Assembly: GCF_037176765.1 (NCBI RefSeq)
Contig: NC_090026.1
Location: 60,579,252-60,643,251, forward strand
DNA length: 64,000 bases
Direction of reading: 5' to 3'
DNA from: Anolis sagrei
Taxonomy: Eukaryota > Chordata > Lepidosauria > Squamata > Anolidae
The notes under the pieces are model-generated. The model made no database searches. It worked only from the letters and a program-made list of their open reading frames with translations, and was not told the DNA's origin. Every line of letters starts with the position of its first letter. Within the stretch, counting starts at the first letter, position 1. The translations under genes were made by a program, and so were the position numbers. This document shows, in pieces, positions 52,407 to 61,788 of the stretch.

Positions 52407-53488
52407 CAACCTGGGGGTCGGGACCCCTGTGGGGGTCGTGAGGGGGTGTCAGAGGGGTCACCAAAGACCATCAGAAAACACAGTATTTTCTATTGGTCAT
52501 GGGGATTATGTGTGGGAAGTTTGGCCCAATTGTATCGTCAGTGGGGTTCAGAATGCTCTTTGATTCTAGGTGAACTATAAATCCCAGTAACTACAACTCC
52601 CAAATGTCAAGATCTATTTCCCCCAAACTCCACTTTTGTTTATATTTGGGCATATTGAGTATTCATGCCAAGTTTGGTCCAGATCCATCAATGTTTGAGT
52701 CCACAGTGCTCTCTAGATGTAGGTGAACTACAACTCCAAAACTCAAGGTTAGTGCCCACCAAAACCTCCTAGTGTTTTCTGTTGGTCAGGAAAGTCCTGT
52801 GTGCCAAGTCTGGTTCAATTCCAGCATTGATGGAGTTCAGAATGCTCTTTGATTGTAGGTGAACTATAAATCCCAGCAACTACAACTCCCAAATCACAAT
52901 TCTATCATTAATAGGATTCAGAATGCTCTTTGTAGGTGAACTATAAATCCCAGCAACTACAACTCCCAAATGTCAAGGTCTATTTTCCCCAAACTCCACC
53001 AGTATTCACATTTGGGCATATTGAGTATTTGTGCCAAGTTTGGTCCAGACCCATCATTGTTGAGTACACAGTGCTGCCTGGATCTAGGTGAACTACAACT
53101 CCAAAACTCAAGGTCAATGCCCACCAAACCTTTCCAGTACTTTATGTTGGTCATGGGAGTTCTGGTTCAATTCCATCGTTGGTGGGGTTCAAAATGCTCT
53201 CCGATTGTAGGTGAATTATAAATCTCAGCAACTACAACTCCCAAATGACAAAATCAACCCACCCCAACCCCACCAAGTATTCAAATTTGGGCGTATCAGG
53301 TATTTGTGCCAAATTTGGTCCAGTGAATGAAAATACATCCTGCATATCAGATAATTACACGATGATTTATAATGGTAGCAAATACAGAGTTATGAAGTAG
53401 CAACGAAAATAATTTTATGGTTGGGGGTCACCACAATAGGAGGAACTGTATTAAAGGGTCACAGAATTAGGAAGGTTGAGAAACACTG
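52407..53488. mobile_element. hAT-like element with internal module repeats
   Basis: The 8-bp duplication CAATAGAG lies at 52399-52406 and 53489-53496. The right end is AAGGTTGAGAAACACTG. The left end begins CAACCTGGGGGTCGGGACCC and lacks the outermost bases. The interior holds at least four copies of a module containing 'gtgaactataaatcccag' and 'aactacaactcccaaatg', each followed by 'catattgagtatt' or 'gttcagaatgctct'. Non-autonomous. Confidence 0.85.
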
Positions 53489-53496
53489 CAATAGAG

Positions 53497-54189
53497 GGAT
53501 GTTAAAGGTTAGTAATAGATGATGCCTTTATTTCAGCTAAAGGATACTGCTCCAGGCATAGCAATAAGTGTCTGCCTTCCAATATGGGTCAATCAATCAA
53601 GGATGGGGGATTCATTATCAAATCCTTTAAATGCCTCCAAACATGAAGATATTTTTTCTTCAAATAGGAAATCACTGCATGTCCTCTGCCTCACCACTTC
53701 CTGTGAAGTAGTCATCTCTGAAAGGTTTGGTAGTACAGGATATGTTTTTCTGATTTAACTTAGTGGCACTTAGGCCGAAGTTTATTTTTAAAAGACTAGG
53801 GAAGAATATGAATTTAATAAATTGTATCTTCCAAATTGCAGTGCTTTATCCTGTGAGCTGGAGTGCTAAGTTAGAGAGAGGGAGAGTCAAGGAAAAAGAA
53901 AAAAGAAATGACCCAAGTGCCCAGAACTTGTGAGAGCCAAAACAAATTTACTTAATGGTTACTTGGGTAATTTCTTTTTGGATTTACTTCTAAGCAAACA
54001 TGGAGAAATGGCTTTGTTAAGTGAATATTTTGTTCCAAACTGATAGTTCCAGTCTCAGCTCACCCATCAAACATGTGATATTCTAAAGAAGAACAATAAG
54101 GATAAAAGAGTGTAGAAAAGAGACATCTGCTCTGAGTGTAATCCCCGACCCCATAGTCATCCTTTTTCCTGGGCAGGACACACGTCTAG
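53497..54189. other. intergenic, nothing recognised
   Basis: No exon or named repeat. Confidence 0.5.
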
Positions 54190-54925
54190 ATTGTAAACCT
54201 GACCGCCTGAGCTCTGCGAGCGCAGCATTTTTCCGAATGAAGCGGAGAGTGTTTGAGGACCGGGACATCCGTAGGGATACCAAAGTGCTTGTTTATAAAG
54301 CTATTGTCCTCCCAACCCTGCTCTATGCCTGTGAGACGTAGACTGTCTACAGACGTCACATGTAACTCCTGGAACGATTCCATCAGCGCTGCCTCCGGAA
54401 AATCCTGCAAATCTCTTGGGAAGACAGGCGGACAAACGTCAGCATGCTAGAAGAAGCAAAGACCACCAGCATTGAACTCCGCTGGACTGGCCACGTTGTC
54501 CGGATGCCCAACCACAGTCTCCCAAAGCAGTTGCTCTACTCCAAACTCAAGAACAGAAAACGGAATGTTGGTGGACAGGAAAAGAGATTTAAAGATGGGC
54601 TCAAAGCCAACCTTAAAAACTCCGGCATAGACACTGAGAACTGGGAAGCCCTGGCCCTTGAGCGCTCCAGCTGGAGGTCAGCTGTGACCAGCAGTGCTGC
54701 AGAATTTGAAGAGGCATGAATGGAGGGCGAAAGGGAGACGCGTGCCATGAGGAAGGCGCATCAAGCCAACCCCGACCGAGACCGCCTTCCACCTGGAAAC
54801 CAGTGCCCTCACTGCGGAAGAAGATGCAGAGCAAGAATAGGGCTCCACAGCTACATACGGACCCACAAGAATACTGGAAGACAATCCTCCTCGGAAAACG
54901 AGGGATCGCCTAAGTAAGTAAAATA
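54190..54925 (+). mobile_element. LINE with C-terminal finger, plus-strand copy
   Basis: Same family as 11720-12820: VFEDRDIRRDTKVLVYKAIV region, WTGHVVRMPNHSLPKQLLYS, GGQEKRFKDGLKANLKNSGI, ALERSSWRSAVTSSAAEFEE, then in another frame CPHCGRRCRARIGLHSYIRTH. It ends in TAAGTAAGTAAAA. At least two frame changes. Confidence 0.85.
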
Positions 54926-54934
54926 TTGTAAACC

Positions 54935-55470
54935 TGAGGGCATAGAACCGGAAGAGGCCAACCAGTCCAACCCCTGTCATGCAGCAACCCAAAGCACTCT
55001 TGACAGATAGCCATTGCACCTTTGCTTAAAAACCTCCAGAGAAGGAGACTCCACCATGTTCCAATCAGCTATTACCATCCGAAAGTTCTTCTTAATGTTT
55101 AGGTGGAACCTCTTTTCCTGCAATTGATCCCTGTCCTAGGACCCTTCCACACAGCTCTCTGTCCCAGAATATCAAGACAGAAAATCCCACATTATCTGAG
55201 TGTGGACTCTGATAACCCAGTTCAAAGCAGATATTGTGGGATTTTCTGCCTTGATATTCTGGGATATAGGACTGTGTAGAAGAGGCCCTAGTCCCCAGAG
55301 CAACTGAAAACAAGCCTGCCTCCTCCACAATGGGACGTCCTTTCAAATATTTAAACACGGCTATTATGTCCCCTCTAAGCCTTTTCTCCAAGGTAAGTAA
55401 ACATACCCGGCACCCTAAGCTGCTCCTCATACGGTTTGACTTCCAGACCTTGGATCATTTTGATCGGAAA
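54935..55470 (-). mobile_element. older CR1 LINE 3' end with nested MITE
   Basis: Minus-strand CR1 3' sequence, more diverged than the other copies. It is split at 55136-55290 by a palindromic MITE. Confidence 0.75.
55136..55290. mobile_element. short palindromic MITE (copy 3)
   Basis: GGACCCTTCCACACAG at the left and CTGTGTAGAAGAGGCCC at the right; the pair CAAGACAGAAAATCCCACA and TGTGGGATTTTCTGCCTTG in the interior. The CR1 target CCTAG is split and partly repeated, so a 3-bp-type duplication is possible. Confidence 0.75.
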
Positions 55471-55689
55471 ATTAGCTTGGGAAAAGCTAAAGTGGTTGAC
55501 TGATAGCAAAAGGTTAGTGACAATAGAGAAGTTTTGAAGGACCAAGTGGTCGCGATCTCTATGTCATGCGAAAGATTATTAGAAGTCAGTTTTCATGTGT
55601 TAATATAAACATTCTTTTGGAAAATTTGGTTCCAATACAGACAAAGACAAGAAAGTAGGATTTATGCCAGAATAAAATAGTTGGGAATA

Positions 55690-55880
55690 AAATAATGAAG
55701 ATAGAAAAGAAAACAATATCCATAATATACAAGAAGTTACTGGAATGGAGTACAGAAGAAGAAGGAGTTAAAGAGTGCGTGATAAAATGGGCAAGAAATA
55801 TTGGAAGATCTATAGGACTGGATGAATGGGAATCTATATGGAAGAAAAAGCTGAAATACACACGCACATATGATTTCATA
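55690..55880 (+). mobile_element. L1 LINE ORF2 fragment
   Basis: The plus strand reads KKTISIIYKKLLEWSTEEEG, IKWARNIGRSIGLDEWESIW and KKKLKYTRTYDF, a section of L1 ORF2 C-terminal to the RT. The CR1 mosaic starts directly after it. Confidence 0.75.
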
Positions 55881-57064
55881 GAATCATAGAATCAAAGAGT
55901 TGGAAGAGACCTCATGGGCCATCCAGTCCAACCCCCTGCCAAGAAGCAGGAATATTGCATTCAAATCACCCCTGACAAATGGCCATCCAGCCTCTGCTTA
56001 AAAGCTTCCAAAGAAGGAGCCTCCACCACACCGGGGCAGAGAGTTCCACTGCTGAACGGCTCTCACAGTCAGGAAGTTCTTCCTAATGTTCAGATGGAAT
56101 CTCCTCTCTTGTAGTTTGAAGCCATTGTTCCGCGTCCTAGTCTCCAAGGAAGCAGAAAACAAGCTTGCTCCCTCCTCCCTGTGGCTTCCTCTCACATATT
56201 TATACATGGCTATCATATCTCCTCTCAGCCTTCTCTTCTTCAGGCTAAACATGCCCAGTTCCCTAAGCCGCTCCTCATAGGGCTTGTTCTCCAGTCCCTT
56301 GATCATTTTAGTCGCCCTCCTCTGGACACATTCCAGCTTGTCAATATCTCTCTTCAATTGTGGTGCCCAGAATTGGACACAATATTCCAGGTGTGGTCTA
56401 ACCAAAGCAGAATAGAGGGGTAGCATTACTTCCCTATATCTAGACATTATGCTCCTATTGATGCAGGCCAAAATCTCATTGGCTATTTTTGCCACCACAT
56501 CACATTGTTGGCTCATGTTTAACTTGTCCACGAGGACTCCGAGATCTTTTTCACACGTACTGCTCTCAAGCCAGGCATTGCCCCCCATTGCATTTCGTTT
56601 TTCCTGCCAAAGTGGAGTATCTTGCATTTGTCCCTGTTGAACTTCATTTTGTTAGTTTTGGCCCATCTCTCTAATCTGTCAAGATCGTTTTGAATCTTGC
56701 TCCTGTCCTCTGGAGTATTGGCTATCCCTCCCAATTTGGTGTCGTCTGCAAACTTGATGATCCTGCCTTCTAGCCCTTCATCTAAGTCATTAATAAAGAT
56801 GTTGAACAGGACTGGGCCCAGGACGGAACCCTGCGGCACTCCACTCGTCACTTCTTTCCAGGATGAAGAGGAAGCATTGGTGAGCACCCTCTGGGTTCGT
56901 CCATTTAACCAATTACAGATCCACCTCACCGTAGTTTTGCCTAGCCCACATTGGACTAGTTTCCTTGCCAGAAGGTCATGGGGGACCTTGTCGAAGGCCT
57001 TACTGAAATCCAGGTACACTACGTCCACGGCATTCCCCGCATCTACCCAGCTTGTAACTCTATC
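55878..57064 (-). mobile_element. CR1 LINE, minus arm of composite 1
   Basis: From right to left: KPFDRVTSWVDAGNAVDVVY, LDFSKAFDKVPHDLLARKLV, TSGVPQGSVLGPVLFNIFIN, IKFADDTKLGG, then [16 protein letters not shown] to the C-terminus and 3' tail. RT motifs include QGSVLGP and FADD. Two main frames (a frame shift near DLGVLVD). Confidence 0.92.
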
Positions 57065-57185
57065 GAATGGCTTCAAACTACAAGAGAGGAGATAGATTCC
57101 ATCTCAACATGAGGAAGAACTTCCTGACTGTGAGAGCCGTTCAGCAGTGGAACTCTCTGCCCCGGAGTGTGGTGGAGGCTCCTTC
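57065..57185 (+). mobile_element. CR1 3' segment, plus arm of composite 1
   Basis: It begins at the junction ATGGCTTCAAACTACAAG (NGFKLQERR) and runs to VVEAPS, then meets the next minus arm. Confidence 0.85.
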
Positions 57186-57455
57186 ATCTAAGTCATTAAT
57201 AAAGATGTTGAACAGGACGGGCCCAGGATGGAACCCTGCGGCACTCCGCTTGTCACTTCTTTCCAGGATGAAGAGGAAACATTGGTGAGCACCCTCTGGG
57301 TTCGTCCATTTAACCAATTACAGATCCACCTCACCATAGTTTTGCCTAGCCCACATTGGACTAGTTTCCTTGCCAAGAAAGGAGATAGATCCAGGTACAC
57401 TACATCCATAGCATTCCCCGCATCTACCCAGCTTGTAACTCTATCGAATGGCTTC
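57186..57455 (-). mobile_element. CR1 RT segment, minus arm of composite 2
   Basis: KPFDRVTSWVDAGNAMDVVY and GVPQGSILGP on the minus strand, with an internal deletion in the SKAFDKVP part. Confidence 0.88.
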
Positions 57456-57710
57456 AAACTACAAGAAAGGAGATAGATTTCATCTGAACATGAGGAAGAA
57501 CTTCCTGACCGTGAGAGCTGTTCAGCAGTGGAACTCTCTGTCCTGGAGTGTGGTGGAAGCTCCTTCTTTGGAAGCTTTTAAACAGAGGCTGGATGGCCAT
57601 CTGTCAGGGGTGCTTTGAATGCAATATTCCTGCTTCTTGGCCGAATGGGGTTGGACTGGATGGCCCATGAGGTCTCTTCCAACTCTAGGATTCTATGAAT
57701 CTATGTTCAG
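57456..57710 (+). mobile_element. CR1 3' end, plus arm of composite 2
   Basis: The same start ATGGCTTCAAACTACAAG as at 57065, through to the 3' tail 'ggattctatgaatctatg'. Confidence 0.88.
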
Positions 57711-57840
57711 ATGGAATCTCCTTTCTTGTAGTTTGAAGCCATTGTTCTGCATCCTAGTCTCCAGGGAAGCAGAAAACAAGCTTGCTCCCTCCTTCTTGTG
57801 ACTTCCTCTGGCATATTTATACATGGTTATCATATCTCAA
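57711..57840 (-). mobile_element. CR1 3' fragment
   Basis: Minus-strand sequence for [11 protein letters not shown] to KYARGSHKKEGA-like, cut by the SINE at the right. Confidence 0.8.
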
Positions 57841-57841
57841 C

Positions 57842-58078
57842 TGAGCCCCCGGTGGTGCAGTGGGTTAAAGCCCTGTGCTGGCAGGACTGAAGACTGACAG
57901 ATCGCAGGTTCGAATCCGGGGAGAGGCGGATGAGCTCCCTCTATCAGCTCCAGCTCTTCATGTGGGGACATGAGAGAAGCCTCCCACAAGGATGATAAAA
58001 CATCAAAAATCTTCCGGCGTCCCTGGGCGACATCCTTGCAGACGGCCAATTCTCTCACAACAGGATGCTCCTGACACG
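57842..58078 (+). mobile_element. tRNA-derived SINE, full length
   Basis: GAGCCCCCGGTGGTGCAGTG head, B box GGTTCGAATCC, body to CTCCTGACACGGCC. It lies between CR1 fragments. Confidence 0.9.
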
Positions 58079-59222
58079 GCCAAAGAAGCAGGAATATTGC
58101 ATTCAAAGCACCCCTGACAGATGGCCATCCAACCTCTGTTTAAAGCGTCCAAAGAAGGAGCCTCCACCACACTCCAGGGCAGATAGTTCCACTGCTGAAC
58201 AGCTTCACAGTCAGGAAGTTCTTCCTAATGTTCAGATGGAAGCTCCTTTCTTGTAGTTTACCCATTCTGTATCTTTGCATTTCGTTTTTTCTGCCAAAGT
58301 GGAGTATCTTGCATTTGTCACTGTTGAACTTCATTTTGTTAGTTTTGGCCCATCTCTCTAATCTGTCAAGATCGTTTTGAATTCTGCTCCTGTCCTCTGG
58401 ACTATTGGCTATCCCTCCCAATTTGGTGTCGTCTGCAAACTTGATGATCATGCCTTCTAGCCCTTCATCTAAGTCATTAATAAAGATGTTGAACAGGACC
58501 GGGCCCAGGACGGAACCCTGCAGCACTCCACTTGTCACTTCTTTCCAAGATGAAGAGGAAGCATTGGTGAGCACCCTCTGTGTTCGTCCATTTAACCAAT
58601 TACTGATCCACCTCACCGTAGTTTTGCCTAGCCCACATTGGACTAGTTTGTTTGCCAGGTCATGGGGGACCTTGTCGAAGGCCTTACTGAAATCCAGGTA
58701 CGCCACATCCACAGCATTTATTTATTTATTTACTTTATTTGTATACCGCTCTTCTCAGCCCTTGGGTGACTCAGAGCGGTTTACAACAGTTTAGGTATAC
58801 AGGATACAAAATCATTATGCATTTAAAATACAGAAGCATCACAAGTCATTAACATCATTAACATAGGCATCAAAACATCAATACATCAATATAACAAATC
58901 CATCTGGTCTAGTCGGTGAAATGAGAATCCAAAACTAGTTGTCCGTTATTCCATGTTCCAATAATCAGTTAATCAATCACACTGCTTAGTCAAATACCTG
59001 TTCAAACATCCAGGTCTTTACTTTCATCTGGAATGCCAACAAGGAAGGGGCCGATCTAATATCTGCAGGAAGGGCATTCCACAGCCGAGGGGCCACCACT
59101 GAGAAGGCCCTGTCTCTCGTCCCCGCCAGGCGTGCCTGTGAGGCTGGCGGGATCGAGAGCAGGGCCTCCCCGGACAATCTTAATGTCCTAACATTCCCTG
59201 CATCTACCCAGCTTGTAACTCT
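58079..59222 (-). mobile_element. CR1 LINE, minus arm of composite 3, with nested L2
   Basis: 3' part at 58079-58256, then RYRMG region to FADDTKLGG, GVLQGSVLGPVLFNIFINDL and DFSKAFDKVPHD to 58718. It resumes at 59190-59222 (VTSWVDAGN). The L2 at 58718-59190 splits it. The segment between YRMG and KLQERSF is deleted. Confidence 0.88.
58718..59190 (-). mobile_element. L2 LINE 3' end
   Basis: The minus strand reads RTLRLSGEALLSIPPASQAR, LAGTRDRAFSVVAPRLWNAL and MKVKTWMFEQVFD, with an L2 3' UTR at the left. The C-terminal frame is intact. Confidence 0.92.
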
Positions 59223-59479
59223 ATCGAATGGCTTCAAACTACAAGAAAGGAGATAGATTCCATCTGAACATGTGGAAGTACTTCCTGACTGTGAGAGCTG
59301 TTCAGCAGTGGAACTCTCTGCCCCGGAGTGTGGTGGAGGCTCCTTCTTTGGAAGCTTTTAAACAGAGGCTGGATGGCCATCTGTCAGGGGTGATTTGAAT
59401 GCAATATTCCTGCTTCTTGGCAGGGGGTTGGACTGGATGGCCCATGAGGTCTCTTCCAACTCTAGGATTCTATGAGTCT
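59223..59479 (+). mobile_element. CR1 3' end, plus arm of composite 3
   Basis: The same junction start ATGGCTTCAAACTACAAG, running to the CR1 3' tail near 59478, where the Helitron end begins. Confidence 0.88.
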
Positions 59480-59480
59480 A

Positions 59481-61056
59481 CTAGCTGTCCCCTGCCACGC
59501 GTTGCTGTGGCCCAGTCTGGTGATCTGGAAAATAAAGTAATGATAAAGTATTAGTTTATAATATATGTAATTTCTTTATGCTTGTGGGTAAACAGTATTT
59601 CTTGTTGTTTCTTTGTCAGTGAGTGTCTGGTTTGCCCACTCTGGAACATGCAACAAATAATTGTCCTTCTTTAGGGGTCCCTTTCAAATCTATGATACAA
59701 TATCTGTGTGTGTTCGAATCAAATGTATCTGTCTATATCTCTGGCTGGATGGCTCTTTGTCAGGAGGGCTTTGATTACATTTTCTTGCCCTGATGAAAGG
59801 AGTTGGACTGGATGGCCTTAAGTATTTTCTGTTGCTTATGGGGGTTCTGTGTGGGAAGTTTGCCCCAATTCCATCATTGGTGGGGTTCAGAATGCTCCTT
59901 GATTGTAGGTGAACTATAAATCCCAGTAACTACAACTCCCAAATGTTAAGGTCTATTTTCCCCAAACTCCATTTGTGTTTATATTTGTGCATATTGAGTA
60001 TTCGTGCCAAGTTTGGTCCAGATCTATCATTTTTTGAGTCCACAGTGCTCTCTGGATGTAGGTGAACTACAACTCCCAAACTCAAGGTCAATGTCCACCA
60101 AACACTTCCAGTATTTTCTGTTGGTCATGGGAGTTCTGTGTGCCAAGTTTGGTTCAATTCCATTGTTGGTGGAGTTTATTTATTTATTTATTTTACTTGT
60201 ATACCGCAGTTTCTCAGCCTAACCGGCGACTCAACGCGGTTTACAACAAGGGTAAAATCAATCACAATATACAATTTAAAACACAAAAGCACAATATACA
60301 GTATTACACAACAACAACAACACAATGCTTCTCATCACTAAAATCATGATCCAAATTCGTTGTCCATATTTCCATTCCTGTAATCGTCACATTCATTGCA
60401 CTGATTAACCAAATGCCTGTTCGAACATCCAAGTTTTTAATCTTCTTCGGAACACCATTAAGCTTTTAAGCAGAGGCTGGATGGCCATTTAAGCAGAGGC
60501 TGGATGGCCATCTGTCAGGGGTGATTTGAATGCAATATTCCTGCTTCTTGGCAGGGGGTTGGACTGGATGGCCCATGAGGTCTCTTCCAACTCTTTGATT
60601 CTATGATTCTATGATTAGCGAGGGGGCTGATCTTACCTCCATGGGAAGGGCGTTCCACAGCCAAGGGGCCACCACAGAAAAGGCCCTGTCTCTCGTCCCC
60701 GCCAGCCGCACTTGTGAAGCAGGCGGGATAGAGAGCAGGGCCTCCCCAGAAGATCTCAGGGTCCTGACGGGCTGATAGCAGAGATACGTTCGCATAGGTA
60801 ACTTGGGCCAGAACCGTTTAGGGCTTTAAAGGCCAACGCCAGCACTTTGAATTGAGCCCGGAGTTCAGAATGCTCTTTGATTGTAGGTGAACTATAAATC
60901 CAAGCAACTACAATTCCCAAATGACAAAATCCTAATTTTTTGAGTGATGGTCACTCCTTGTGTTGTGAGTCGTTTTGTTGCCAAATTTGATGTGATTTCG
61001 TTCATTGGTTCTTTTGTTTTTAAAGTACTCATTAGGCACAGAGCATTTATATATAT

Positions 61057-61060
<4 letters not shown>
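59481..61060 (-). mobile_element. Helitron, minus strand, with nested L2 and CR1
   Basis: Minus-strand 3' end: ACGCGTGGCAGGGGACAGCTAG followed by T (59480). A 5-bp stem GCCAC/GTGGC with an 8-nt loop lies at 59494-59511, about 12 nt from the end. The minus-strand 5' end TCTTATATATATAAATGC follows an A (61061). TC...CTAG ends, A/T flanks and a subterminal hairpin define a Helitron. No Rep/helicase frame. L2 (60176-60859) with GGAGT duplicated and a CR1 (60460-60617) are nested. Confidence 0.8.
60176..60859 (-). mobile_element. L2 LINE 3' end, with nested CR1
   Basis: Minus-strand RTLRSSGEALLSIPPASQVR, LAGTRDRAFSVVAPWLWNAL. Bounded by GGAGT at 60171-60175 and 60860-60864. A plus-strand CR1 tail (60460-60617, ending ATTCTATGATTCTATGATTA) is inserted. 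Confidence 0.85.
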
Positions 61061-61113
<53 letters not shown>

Positions 61114-61114
61114 G
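61058..61114 (+). repeat. (GATA)n microsatellite
   Basis: About 13 perfect TAGA/GATA units directly next to the 5' end of the Helitron. Confidence 0.97.
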
Positions 61115-61139
61115 ATATCAAAGCCGAGCTGTTTTCTAA

Positions 61140-61335
61140 TGAGGTGGAATAACGGTTCTGAGGAGGCGGGGAGATCACTTCCGCCTCTGGAGGGGATGGA
61201 GCAGGAGCAGCTGAGGGGAGGGGAGGGGAGTCCGCGGCGGGGCAGGGGCGTGGCCGGCGGGGTCCTCGGCCAATGGGGAGGCGCCTGAGTGGCCGGCGGG
61301 TGGCGCGCGGCGGAGAGAGCGGAGGGGAGTGGGCC
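61140..61335 (+). promoter_or_regulatory. CpG-rich promoter of an unidentified gene
   Basis: An ETS-like CACTTCCG (61176-61183), GC boxes (GAGGCGGGGA and AGGGGCGTGG) and a CCAAT box in CGGCCAATGGGG (CCAAT at 61270-61274) precede the start codon of the exon at 61336. No TATA box. It resembles the TGFBR1 promoter in layout. Confidence 0.6.
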
Positions 61336-61456
61336 ATGGCGGCGCGCGCGGGCCCTCCGCAGCGGGGGACCTGGGAGACCCGGATGGCCCTTCTCGCGGC
61401 GCCCGCGCGGCTGCTGCTGCTGCTGCTGCTGCTCCTCTGGCTGCCGGGCCTGGCGG
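61336..61456 (+). CDS. putative first coding exon, signal peptide, gene unknown
   Basis: It encodes MAARAGPPQRGTWETRMALL, AAPARLL, an eight-to-nine-leucine core and WLPGLAG, then donor GTGAGC in phase 1. Start context is GCCATGG, strong; a second Met at codon 17 directly precedes the hydrophobic part and could also serve. I infer a secreted or membrane protein whose remaining exons lie beyond the window. In mammals ALG2 (opposite strand) and SEC61B follow TGFBR1, and neither matches. Leader sequences do not identify families, so no function is proposed. A chance CpG-island frame is the main alternative. Confidence 0.5.
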
Positions 61457-61788
61457 GTGAGCGGCGCGTCCCTTTCCTCACAGGGAACACTCCCTTTGGG
61501 CGGCAGAAGAGGAGGAGGAGGAGCGGGGAAGCCTCCTGTCAGGGAAACTTCTCGTTTAGAGTCCTATAGGAAACTCTGCCACCGTCCAGGGCGCGGCGCA
61601 GAGTTTGAACAAAGAGCCTCCCCCCCCCCTCGCTTCCCTCAAAGCCCCCCGTCGCTGAGGCCGCGAAGAAACTTGCTCCCAAATCAATGCACAGGCATAA
61701 TGCAATGACGCGCTTCAGGGAAACCAAAGCTTGATCTACACTGATTTATAATCGACTCTCTGAATTCAGATTACTTTCTTTGAGGTTG
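61457..61788. other. downstream of the putative exon, nothing recognised
   Basis: The CpG-rich part continues to about 61690, then AT-rich sequence. No second exon seen. Confidence 0.5.

Noticed and set aside
61336-61456. Second exon as the TGFBR1 first exon
   Set aside because: It lies 16 kb downstream of the last TGFBR1 exon. The exon at 15241 has the right position, phase and seam.
61047-61490. 147-codon minus-strand frame
   Set aside because: Antisense to the putative exon; Ser-rich from the leucine repeat and ending in Tyr-Leu-Ser repeats from (GATA)n. I also tested it as an ALG2 start and found no similarity.
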